Source of the DNA: Amphimedon queenslandica
Taxonomy: Eukaryota; Porifera; Demospongiae; Haplosclerida; Niphatidae
DNA length: 64,000 nt
Assembly (NCBI RefSeq): GCF_000090795.2
Contig: NW_003546298.1
Coordinates: forward strand, 255,554-319,553
Reading direction: 5' to 3'
The notes below the pieces were generated by a model, which was given only the letters and a program-made list of their open reading frames with translations, was not told the origin of the DNA and searched no databases. A program made the translations under genes and the position numbers. Shown one piece after another: positions 26,401-38,400 of the stretch (position 1 is the first letter of the stretch; each line of letters opens with the position of its first letter).

Positions 26401-29400
26401 GGCTCGCACAGTGTCATGGAGGATCTCCTGGGAATTGACAGTTACTGAGAAGGGAGTCAAGGAGTACCAGTGGAGTTATCTGGTCCCAGTTACTAAGCTC
26501 TTAAACCCTTCCTCCCAGCTTGGCGTCAGTACTTGCAGGTGATGCCTGACAAGTGGCCGGCAAGGTATGTGCTCCACGGGATTAATGAGGACTTTAGAAT
26601 TGGGTTTAACCGAGCATGTACCCTTGAGCCAGTGACCAGGAATCTCTCCCTTGCCTATGAGCACCTGGAGGTGGTGTCGGAGTACCCAGACAAGGAGCTA
26701 CAGGACGGTCAACTAGTCCAGCTGGCTGCACCAGTGCTCTTGGGTGGGACTAGGGTCCAGGTTAGCCGTATTGGTGTGGTCCCAAGGACAACACAGCGGG
26801 AAGATGGCTCTTGATCACTGACCTCTCCTTCCTGGAGGGGCATCTGTGAATGATGGGATCAATTCTGATTTATGTTCCATGTGCTATACTTCTGTTGACT
26901 GTCTCATAGAGGTGCCTTTGGGCAGGGAGCCTTGATGGCTAAGATTGACATAAAGTCAGCTTATCGGCTGCTGGCTATCCATCCACAGGATAGACACCTG
27001 TTGGGCTGCTGATGGCAGGGGTCCCTCCTGGTAGACTGTGCCCTCTCCTTTGGGCTCTGCTCAGTGCCGAAGCCCCTTTGGGCTCTGCTCAGTGCCGAAG
27101 CCCCTTTGGGCTCTGCTCAGTGCCAAAGATCTTTAATGCAGTCGCTGATGCGATTGATTGGTGCTGCCGGCATGAGGGTGTCTCCTTTATTGACCATTAC
27201 TTGGATGATTACATTACAGTTGGCCCCACTGGATCTGACCAGTGTGCTACCAATCTGGCAATAATAAGAAGAGTCGCAGCCCGGCTTGGTGTCCCCTTGG
27301 CCGAGGAAAAATGTGCCAGTCCCTCCACCTGTCTTGTTTTTCTTAGCTTTGAAGTGGACTCTGTGAAAGGGGAGCTCTGCATTTGGCAGGAGAAGGTGGA
27401 GAGGATCCATGATAACCTGGTAGAGTGGGCTGGCAGATAGTGGTGCTGGCGGCGGGAGTTGGAGTCCCTGGTTGGCACTCTTCAGAGTGCGACAAAAGTC
27501 ATTCCACCAGGCAGGGCCTTTCTACGCCGACTCTCAGGCTACCTTAAGTGTGGCCGCTGCCCATGGCATCACATCAGGTTGAACCGGGGCTTTAAGGCAG
27601 ACTTGCAGTGGTGGCAGTTTTTGATGCACAATTGGAACGGGGTTGTATTTCTCCAACCCCTTTGGGAGACAGTCATCAGATGCCTCTGGCTCCAGGGGCT
27701 GTGGGGCACACACTAGTCCCTGGTGGTTTCAGCTCCTTTGGCCTGCCTCAATGTATCAGGCAGATGTTGCAGTGAAGGAACTGATTCCGATCATCCTGGC
27801 TATTGTAATCTGGGCCCTTTCTTTAGGGAGGGACATTTTCTCTGTTACTGTGACAACCAGGCAGTGGTGGCTGTTGTCAACTCAAGGGATATACGTCATC
27901 CACACCTGCTGTGTTGTCTATTTCTGTTCGAGGCCCGTCTGCAGCTGCAGATCTCGGCCACTTATATTGTGGGGAGGGATAATGTACTTGCTGATGACCT
28001 GTCCCATAACAAACTCTCCTCTTTCTTTACACAGGCACCCAAGATGATGCCACACCCATCACGACTCCCCCTTATGGCTCAGGACCTCCTGTTCAATCCC
28101 AATTGGACTGGGCTTCCGGGAGCTTGATGGAGCTGTACAACATTATTGTTCCCTAGGAATTGCCTCTTCAACTCATAAAACGTATAAATCAGCTGTCCAT
28201 CGTTTCAACACCTTCTGCACCAGGTATGAGATAGCAGTCCCTTTTCGCTATCGGAGCATCCCCTCTGCTACTTTGTTTCATTTCTCGCTTTTGAGGGCCT
28301 GGCCCCCTCCTCGATTCGGTCCTATCTGGCAGCACTCCGCCATGCTCAGGTGCTAAGGGGTTTTCCCGAACTTCGAGAGACTTTATCTCTGCCTCGCCTG
28401 AGACTCGTCCTGAACGGTGTGGGCAGGAGCCAGGTCTTGGACCAACGCCCTACCTCCAAACCGAAGCTGCCTATTACTGGGGACGTATTGGCTCGCCTAT
28501 TCTCCTTGCTCTCCAACACCTTCACTTATTTGAGCGGACCCTGTTGTGGCCAGTCTGCAGCATGGCTTTCTTTGGGTTTTTTCGGCTGGGGAAACTTTTG
28601 GCCCCTTCTGTTAGAGGATATGTCTCGGCCAGCCATCTATCATGGGCAGATGTTTGTGTCGATAATATATCAGCTCCTTCCCTGCTGCGTGTCAGACTGA
28701 GAGTATTTAAATGCGACCAGAGTGGCGGGGGTTAATGTTTTCCTGGGCAGAGTCAACTCCCCTGTGGCAGCTGTGCTGTCCTATATGGCCCTGCAGGGAT
28801 CCCAGGAGGGACCTTCTTTCCTGGCTGCTGATGGTTTCCTATTCACAAAGTCTGTGCTTGTTGCTACCCTTTGGGAGCTCCTGCTCACTTGCGGGCTAGA
28901 CCCGTCTTCCTACTCCGGGCATAGTTTTCAAATTAGGGTGGCCAACATGGCTGCTGTAGCTGGTGTGGAAGACTCCACCATCAAATCAATGGGTCAATGG
29001 TCGAGCAATGCTTTCCAGGTCTATCTCAGAACCCCAAGGTCAGAGCTGGCCACTGTCTCAGCAAGACACATTTCTGGTATCTTGGGCCAGAGTGGACTTA
29101 GTTGAGTGTTGGCTAAATTGGGGTGTGAGAATCAGTGGGTGAACTGGGACTTACTTTAGTTGTTTTGTGTTTAACGATTGTTGATCCAATGTGAAGTATG
29201 TCCCACTTCTGGGTTATGGGCGAGTCCCTTGGGTGGTCCAACCACCCATCATTGTTCACCCATGATTAACTGGGGTGGGTCTCATTTATAGTGTTTTCAC
29301 TTCTAGGTGTACCTAGGGGAGGGGAAGGGGTTTCCTCTCTCTACTGCTTATTAGGAACGGTAGTTATGATGATAAATCCTGATGATAGTGAACAGAATAT

Positions 29401-32400
29401 TCCACAGAAATTAACAATTCAGTTACAATTTAATAAAATAATGATATTGTGATAGTCATAATTATAAGGCATAGTATTAGTGAGCCAGCCTCTAGCTTTA
29501 TGTGGCACTTGTTAGTCCTGACCTAAGTTAACTCAAATTACACCTCTTAGCAAATAAGAGACAACAAATTATCAACTTACTATATACAGGGATATTTTGG
29601 AGAGATTAAAATTTGGCAAAATGCAAAATTTTGGTGATTGGCAAATTTGTCGCCACGTGCCTTTGAGGACACGTATGGTGGCTCAAAATGGCTGATTTTA
29701 TTTTGGCGAATGGCTATTGAAACACCAAATTCAATTAACTCCGAAATTTCCTGCTATACGGTATAACAGCAACTAGAAAACCCAAAGCTATCTGCAATTC
29801 GAGATAGTCAGCTACACTAGAAGGAATATGGACTATGGCACATGTACGTACAGCCATACCAAATATTCATTTCAGAAAGATTTTAAAAAGAAGTACTATT
29901 GAGGACATTGCCGCATTGTCACAGGCAGAGTAATAAACACATTTAAAGGTGGGTTGATCAATAAAAACAACAATGTATGATTGACTAATTAATTGATAAG
30001 AATATTCAATTGACTATACCATTATTTGACAGAAAAATTGGTGGTGAAGCTCTGATTGACAGAACACCTTGCAAGAGGGGTGTCCATCAGCTGTTAAAGT
30101 ATTAGATATAGTGCTGCAACAATAAATTTTTAATTATTTCAATTATTGCAACACTATTTTTGACAATATTTTGCAATACTATTATTTTTTAATATTGATA
30201 TATCGATATTAAATATTGCACATGCACAAAATCATATATAGTCTACCATGTGGTCAATAATAAAATGTGGTGTTGCTGTTACAACCTCAGCTACAACAAT
30301 CATTGTACCTAATCTGTCTAATAAAAGTGAGGTTTGGCAGCATCTTGGATTTCCCGGGTCTACAAAGAACACTATTTATTCCAAGAATTGTGTGATTTGT
30401 TCTCTTTGCTTTAAATAGATGCTGTACAAGAATAACACCACAAATCGATATTCTCATTTTGAACACCATCAAATAAAGGAGTATAGGAAGCTATGTAAAG
30501 ACAATGCTACTGGTTTTAAGTCACAACAAACTATAATTTATGAGAGCATGGACACATGTACTCCTATTTTATTGATAAAAATTAGACTTTGAGAAGTATA
30601 CTTTTAGCTACAGTGGCACTTTACAGACCATACTGGAGATGATATAAGTGATACTTTGAGTGAGCTAACAGTCTCGGGGCCAGCCCCTTCCTAACGGAAG
30701 GGGCTGGCCCAGAGACTAGCGAGCTAATGCATTAGTAGAATATTGCAGATAAGTTGTGCCAAGCACTAGAGACAAAACAAGTATATGTAACATTACTAAA
30801 GCCATGTGTAATCTCAACTTACTGAACGTACCTGCATCGGGCATAGACTTCAGCTGTCTGTTCTGAAATCTTTTAATCTACCAATTATCGCTAAGATGCT
30901 TGCCACATTTCTTAAAATTATTGGTCATTTTCACAGATCTGAGATAGTTATGCATAATCTATGGAAAACAGAAGCAACTTGGAGCACCCATGCACAAGCG
31001 TATTAATGACTGCACAGAAGGATGGAGTGCTTACTCTATGGTACAGCATTTCATTGAGCAGCAAGTTGCCAGCAACAGCCTATATGTGCTCTGTTCCTAG
31101 AAGATCATGATACCAGATAGTTCGTGCTATCTGACTCAGAATTATCTGCTGCTGAAGGAATTGTGGCTATACTTTAAGTATTTCACAAAGCCACAGAAAT
31201 GGGGAAAAGTTTGCTGTAGTATTTATAGCCCAGCAATTTCTTCAAAAGCTGCTCTACAATACCTTAGCTGACAATTATACAGATAAACCTATTGTAAAAA
31301 AATTAAGGCAGCCATTAAAGACGATTTAAAGTCAACCCCTGGACAATTATAATATCAATCATGTGAAGGAGAATATAACAACAGAACTCTCTAAGCTCAT
31401 AGAAAATCAGAATGCATTAGTTGCACTGGAGGATTCTTTACACAACTCTCAACTACTCAATCTCCACCTATTAAAAAGTTTAAGCTCTCTTCATTTTTTG
31501 AAGATGTAGTTGGAAAATCTAATGACTCAAGTCAACTGTCTTCGACTGATATGCAGCACATGTAGCAAGAGATGAAATCAGGGAGTATGATGCAGAGGAA
31601 GCTTTAGGTTTGGATCAAGAACCATTTAAGTAGTGGCAAACAAGAGAGTCTCACAGCTAGTTAAAAAACATTCTGTATTACATTTACAGCATCTAGTGTT
31701 CCTAGTGAAAGACTGTTCAGTGCAGCTGGAAATCTTATCAGTGAAAAGAGATCTTCTCATTCACAAGAAAATGTTGACATTTTGTTATTTTAAATGAAAA
31801 TATTTTGTAAAACACTCCAACATAAAATACTTTGTACTTGTTTATCGAACCTGTCTCTCATTTCCCATAACCATTCTAAAACATTAATTTTCCCGTCGTT
31901 AGTCGAGAAATAACTCAATAATACTGCAATACCGTAGGTCGGGATATATTGGCGGCTGCTTATTTTCGTGATAATAAAAACTAATAAAAAGGTTCAATTA
32001 AATACCATGGAAACCAATCGATTGTTGCTATGACAATAAGACCACGTGTTTATACAATTACAGTGTTCAGCAGCTAATTATCTATTCTTTAGCAGCTTTA
32101 GTGGGAGCCATCCAGTTCTCCATCCACTATCTTCTTGTATGGACCACTACCTTCGAGCTCTTTGCTGGAAATCCTTGCCGCTCCACTTGCTGGTGATAAT
32201 TAACCACGCCCAAGTCAATAAATGGGTGGAGAGTCCCAAGAATTGGCCAAGATATGGCGAGGCAAAGTGAAGAGAGTAGCTCTGGTTGAAACAGCTCCAA
32301 AGAGACCAAGGATTATTAACAGCAAGAAGAGCAACAACCCAAGAACACTGCAACAAAGTCCTTTGCTATTAATATCGCGGAGTTTTCAATTAAAATTGCA

Positions 32401-35400
32401 TTTGGTAGTCATGGTGATTGCTGAGTGCGGGAAAAATCGCGAAAATAAGCAGCCGCGAATATATCCCGACCTACGGTATATTATAATGCAAAATCCATTA
32501 TTGTGACATTGTTTCAGCACTAATTAGATAAGCTAATAAGACATTCTTTGGGAATAGACTAGATACCAAGGAGTTGTGATAAATCTACTTTAATCTCTTC
32601 CAGTCCTTAGTGGTGCTCAACAAAGTAGTCTCATTGGCCCCTTTCCTTTTTAAAGCTATATACATGTAGATGATCTTCCTTAATTTAATATAGCCTATTG
32701 TGAGTTCTACTTTTTGCTGATGACTCTAAGAGCCCAAATAAAGTGTCTTCGTAGTCAAATTTTCAACATTTGCAGGAGTGTCTTAATTCAGCTTATTCCT
32801 GGAGCACTGACAAGAAGTTGATCACACAGAAAATTCTTCCATATCAGAATGGAAGTGGTGGCTAATTTGCATGTTTCAAGTCACCATACCTTCAAAAATT
32901 CTTCAAACTAATTAAAAAGTAAAATGTACTCTATACGTGGAAATTTTTGAGGGGATAAATTTTTGCAAATGATGAATTTGCAGGATTTTGCGAGGTCAAA
33001 TTTTCGTGCATTATTTTGAAGTGTCACCATTTTATAATAATGTGGAGAGCTAAAATTAATTTTTGCATGCTTTAATTTAATTCACAAATGACTCCCGTTT
33101 TGCGAAATTCACAAAAATTTACCCTCTCAAAAATTTCCATGTATCGGGTATGTGGCATGATCGAGACACATATTGCACTATAAATTTATTTCTATAAAAT
33201 TATAGAGTTAAAAATTTAGAGGCAGAGTGTACAAAAGTCATACATAAAGAATTGTGGATGCATAATGCTAACATAAATATAAAACCCTACAAATAAAAAG
33301 ATAAAGTAGCTGGTCCAATTCCACATACACCTCTTTTAGGTTGGGAATTAATTGATAATGATTTAAATGAAAGTTGTTATAAAATACTAATAGTCACTTA
33401 TGATAAACTTGTCGATTAAAAGTGATTGTGATCATACACTTAATGGAATTATATTCTTACATGTAGTTTGAAAATATTAGTGCTGGGAAAAAGTTCTTGC
33501 ATGAGTATATCACTCGACAGGAAAAATTTCATTCAAAGGTTTGCATAACTAGTACTAATACAGACCATACCCTCAAACTACTGAAGCACATGTCATTTTT
33601 GAAAATTGGCCATTTTTGTTCTGATGGTTTCTCCCTCACCCTCTACCAGTTCCAAGTCAGATGTATGGCCAGATTTGGAGAAGAAAGATACTAAAAGTGT
33701 GAAATGTAAGCAGTGTTCCAATGTCTAAGCCTACATCCCAATGTCCATGCCTATCACAGAGGAACGAGCAACTAAGGGAACATTTTTTGGCCAAACATGT
33801 TGTTGCTTACTGTCCTACAACTCCTAGAAGCATGATCAGGAGAATGAATACAAGAGATGCATATTCTAGGCCTAGAAATTGTCCTAAGTACAAAAAAGAA
33901 ATCACAAAAGGAATAATAGATATGATCATGCTTGACAGTTGTCTGTTGAAGGTATAGGGTTCTGTGGCTTACATGTACTTGAGTGCCTAGAATTGGGATA
34001 CAAAATAACAAGTCATAAAGACTTCACTCAAGTAATTGGAAGACAGCATTAGCTGAAAAAGGGAAACTTCTGCTCTTTTAGGTAAAGCACAAAGGATTGC
34101 TCTAACCACCAATATTTGGACAAGTAGTACCACAAAATGATATACAACTGTACCTTATCATTTCATATCATAATGGGAGAAATTTTCATTTGTTGTATCT
34201 ATGTGTGCATTTTCTAAACACCATACTGGTTTAAAAAGCTCATTGATATAGCAGGCAGATATAACATTAAAGATAAGGTATCAGTTGTCATTTATAACTT
34301 AGCTGCCAACATGGAGCTGTGTCTTTCAATTCTAGAAAAAGAAGAAGGCTAGTCGAGGGTATACTGTTCAACTCACTGCCTTCAACTTTGTTTAAAAGCA
34401 GGATTTGAAGTGAGAGCTATAGGCAACTTACTGACAGCTTCCCGAAAATTAGTGGGCCATTTTTAAAATAATGGCCGCAACAAAGGGTTTTCTGCAAAAA
34501 AGTACACTAATGAATCAACCCTACACCTAAAGGTTGTTCAAAAAGTTTCTATGAGGTGGCACTATTCCTATTACATACTATAGCCTACAGCACTTAAAAA
34601 AGCTTAGGTGGCCATGGTTATCACAGCTGCATTTTTGGATGAAAGTATTAATAAATGATCCAATAGATAGCAAGGTCTAAATAAACAAGAGCAGTGCATC
34701 CTAGCTCAAGATCTTGTTGATATACATGGTCCCTTGGAAGTTGCCACTACTTACTTGGAAGTGAGAATAATGTTTCTGTTTCAGCTATTCCACCTATTTC
34801 ATATGGTCTAACAGATAGCATTAAGCCACTACAAAACAATAATGCTGCAATTAAGCAGTTTAAATGAGAAGTGGAGATTCAAATCAATGCAAGAAGAGAG
34901 TTTTGTTCGGCCCTGAGGAGCTTGTCACTGTCAGTCCTGAAGCAGAATTTAAACAATAGTTGTCCTAGCTAGAGATGATGATCTCTTGTGTGGTGGAAAG
35001 ATCACTGTTAAACTTTTCAACGTGTGAACCTATTAGCAACATAATATCTCAGTATTCCACCAACTTCAACATCTTTAGAGCGGACATTTTCAAAGGCATG
35101 GCTTACAGTATTGAAATTGCAATTAAGCTTGAAGTTGATGCCCTTGTCTTCTTAAATAAAATTGGGCTAAACTGTAAATTGTTATGTAGGTTTAACACCG
35201 ACGAGGAGGTGGTAAACCTAAATAAATAACGAATGCAATCATAAGCCATGTGACCATATCTGGTCTGGCCCGTACCATGCGGCAAGTACACAATACATTT
35301 GTGTAATCTGAGGGTGCCTCCAGCTGAGCCCCTCCTGAGCCTATTGCATTACCATAGATAATATCTATGGCGTTACAAAGCTGCATTGTGCCTTCCTACC

Positions 35401-38400
35401 TGTACTATAAACACATGCTTATAGGACCCGTTATCCAGATCATCAATAATTTGAGACGGCGGAAGGAGGTTTAGCAGATGAGATAAGGTATGACCTGACT
35501 GAGCAAGACTTGGCTACATTCTTTAGTGACATGTCAGAAGATGATTTGTTACTAGATAATTTAATGCAGGATGAAAACGACTCATTGCGTGGAGATGACG
35601 GTGACGATGATGCTGCAGACTGTACTGGTGGCAATGATGATGCAGGCTGTACTGGTGGCAATGATGATGATGCTGGCAGTCATACCTGTAGTTCAGAAGA
35701 GAAAGATGACTATGATGAAGAGACCTAATCAGCTGACAAGAAGCGGACCATAGATTCCAGCACAGATGTGAAATTGGCATCGGTGGTGAGTCGCTTTGCT
35801 GCACTAGTACCTGATCAAGAAGTTTTGGAAAAAGTCAAGGGTCAAGTACCATATTCAACAAAGCTAGTTACCCAGTGGGCTGTAAGGATCTGGAATGAGC
35901 AGAAATATAGTCGTCAAGGTGCTACATCCACTGAGATACCTTCTTCCCTAGAGCAAATTAACTAAAAGAATGTAAAACATTAAAGGGGCGAGCCTAAGCA
36001 AGCTGAATGATTTACATGTCTGAGCTAGCAAAGCAATTATACTATATCCCAGTTCAGCAGTGATGTTCGATACCGATACCAAAATACTTGATACTTCGAT
36101 ACTACCCAGGATCGAAACGGTATCGAAAGCAATTCCAGTATCGAAACATTCGATTCCGAGTACAACCACACCCACTTAACTACAATAATAGTTAATAAAC
36201 TACCAGTTAATTTTAAAATTAAAATGTAAATATTTTTTATTAAAAAAAATGAACACCCAGAATAGTAAATAATGCTTCTCCGGCTGCTCTCTGGACTTTC
36301 TTGATCTTTCTGGATGGTTGCTTGAATCTTTGAGATGGTGAAAAATTAAAGAAATGAACAATGAAGCTTGCTTTTAGTGTTTCTGGTCAACTCTAGTAGC
36401 AGTAACCAGCTGGAAGCACCTCTGGACTTTGACTTTATCCGGTACTCGGAATCGTACTCGATACCATCAATACTCAGAGAAAAAGTACTCGGAATCGAAC
36501 CGAATTCGTTTTTTCAGGTATCGAACATCACTACAGTTCAGTTTGGGACGGAAGTGGAAGCAGCTGCGTGGAATTTGAAAAATGTAGTATGTCACAAATG
36601 ACGTATTTTAATGATATTCATAGAAGAATGGCGGCTGTGTTGTTTCACTCTTAAAACAGTCTTGCTGTTGCTGGCGGCTGTGTTGTTTCACTCTTAAAAC
36701 AGTCTTGCTGTTGCTGATAAGCAGTACAACAGCTACTGGAGTCAACTAGTCTTCATAAAGGTCATCATTATCAGAAGATCTTGCTCTGTTAGCTTTTTAA
36801 AACAAGAATTATCAGTTTGGGCGCTCGACCACATGTGCTTATGTAAACTATGACTTAGATAAACTGTCATAAAACGTCATTTTGGTATGCCATTGGGTTT
36901 ATAGGGAGAACCCGGTTCTCAGGGTTCCCAAGAGCTGAGAGACCCAAGATTTCACAGATTTTGATGGACTTTGGCGACTAAGAACCTTTGAAAGTTTCAT
37001 CCTTATCGCACATTCCTATAAAAAGTTATTCCAGTTTTTCTTGTCCCAAACTCAACTGGGATATAGTATACACATGTCTAAATTTAGTAGATATTGTTGC
37101 AGTAATCTTGCTTAAATTAAAGTTATCTTGCTTATAATTAGAAGCAGTCACTGAACAAATCATATTTGAAGATTGTATATCTGCTTTGTTAACCTAGGCT
37201 TGGTGGTAGAGAAAAAACATCATCTAGAATAAATCTCATCATGCATGCAGCTAGCTACAGTATATACATGCAGCTTTCTCACTTGCATTCAACTTATCAG
37301 AGTCCTTTATATCAAGGAAAAAGATTGTATATCTGCTTTCCCGACCTTTATTTTTTCTAGAGAAGTTTTTAGACAGCAATTTAGTCTTATCTTGCTGACC
37401 GTTTGTTGGAAAATAAGCTCAGAGTTGCTGATAGCGGCCATTTTATTCATTGTGACCACACCCGCATTCAATGAAAATTAGTCTATTTAACTTTAATAAT
37501 AGTTAGATGATCCTACTGCCCGTACAGACAGACAGACAGACAGACAGACATTTTCTCGCCTTAGTGGGACGAGCTCAGGCTCGCTTCAATAACAATGAGC
37601 TCAATCACTGGCTTTCCAAGTTTATAGTGAAGGTTAGAAAGAAAGATGGGTCATGTTACAATAGTGGGCCTTTCAATAGTATTTGTTCCAGCATTCAACG
37701 GTATATTCACAAAAACCGTTTGCTATCAAGAAACAATGAAACCCTTGACATGTATAAAGATCAACAGTTCGCTTTGTTTCGAAGCACATATTATTCGGTT
37801 CTTAGAGATCAGCACTCAAAGGGAGTAGGAGCTGCTAAAAAGCAAGCTGAAGTCATTACTTTTGATCTAGAGGAAGAGCTTTGGTCACATGGAGTCCTTG
37901 GCAATTCAGATCCTTATAAATTGTTGGATACACTAGTTTTATTGCTTGGAGTTAATTTTGCTTTACGTAGTGGTAAAGAGCACTGGAGCTTCAGACCTGA
38001 TATGATTGAATTTATTGAAAAGGAAGACGAGTCATCCTATTTGCAATATATCGAACCAGGATCGAAAAACAATCCTGGAGGTCTTAATGAGCGAAAATTG
38101 AAAAATAAATCTGTAAAGGCTTCTCAAAATTTAGAAAATCCTTCTCGATGCATAGTGAAACTACAAGAAGTATATGGAATTAAGACCACCATCAGCACCA
38201 AATGACGTCTTTTGCTTACAACCATTGCAGAAACCAACTCCTGCATGCTGGTATCAAACTAGGCCTCTCGGACACATTGCACTAAGCAAAACTGATCAGA
38301 AGCTGACTGAGAAAGTAGGAGTTGAAGGGCATTATATAAACCATTTGTTAAGGAAAACCTGTGTCATGAGATTGTTTCATGAAGGAGTAGAAGAAGATAA

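Larger units (their letters stand above)
24550..29345 (+). mobile_element. DIRS-type tyrosine-recombinase retrotransposon (copy 2), Gag-RT-RNase H-YR
   Basis: A GC-rich block with, in order, a Gag-like region with zinc knuckles, reverse transcriptase, RNase H and tyrosine recombinase. The order and motifs match DIRS/Ngaro elements. It lies in the largest ATR intron, on the strand opposite ATR. Frames are broken in RT and RNase H, and the recombinase lacks a catalytic arginine. The 3' end near 29327-29342 repeats a 16-base string found in copy 1. Boundaries are approximate, set by the composition change. Confidence 0.85.
30109..32522 (+). mobile_element. hAT transposon with 8-bp duplication ATTAGATA and a nested MITE
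   Basis: The left end TAGTGCTGCAACAATAAATT and the right end (read inward TAGTGCTGAAACAATGTCAC) are inverted repeats. They are flanked on both sides by ATTAGATA (30101-30108 and 32523-32530), a perfect 8-base duplication as expected for hAT. The inside encodes a decayed ZBED-type transposase (30325-31795). A mariner-like MITE (31931-32477) sits in the 3' part and separates the transposase from the right end. Confidence 0.88.
36040..37069. mobile_element. Palindromic MITE inserted in the Crypton, itself interrupted
   Basis: The left TACTATATCCCAGTTCAGTT and right AACTGGGATATAGTA are inverted ends with TA borders. GGAGAACCCGGTTCTCAGGG and the following words recur in the copy at 48999-49221. 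The left arm is cut by the hAT-like MITE at 36058-36533. Confidence 0.8.

Noticed and set aside
32222-32506. 94-codon basic protein gene
   Set aside because: It runs into the inverted repeat of a MITE and has no recognisable domain.
35571-35804. Open frames rich in Met or His/Gln in other frames over the acidic segment
   Set aside because: They are shadows of the GATGATG-type repeat coding Asp-rich sequence in the Crypton N-terminal frame.
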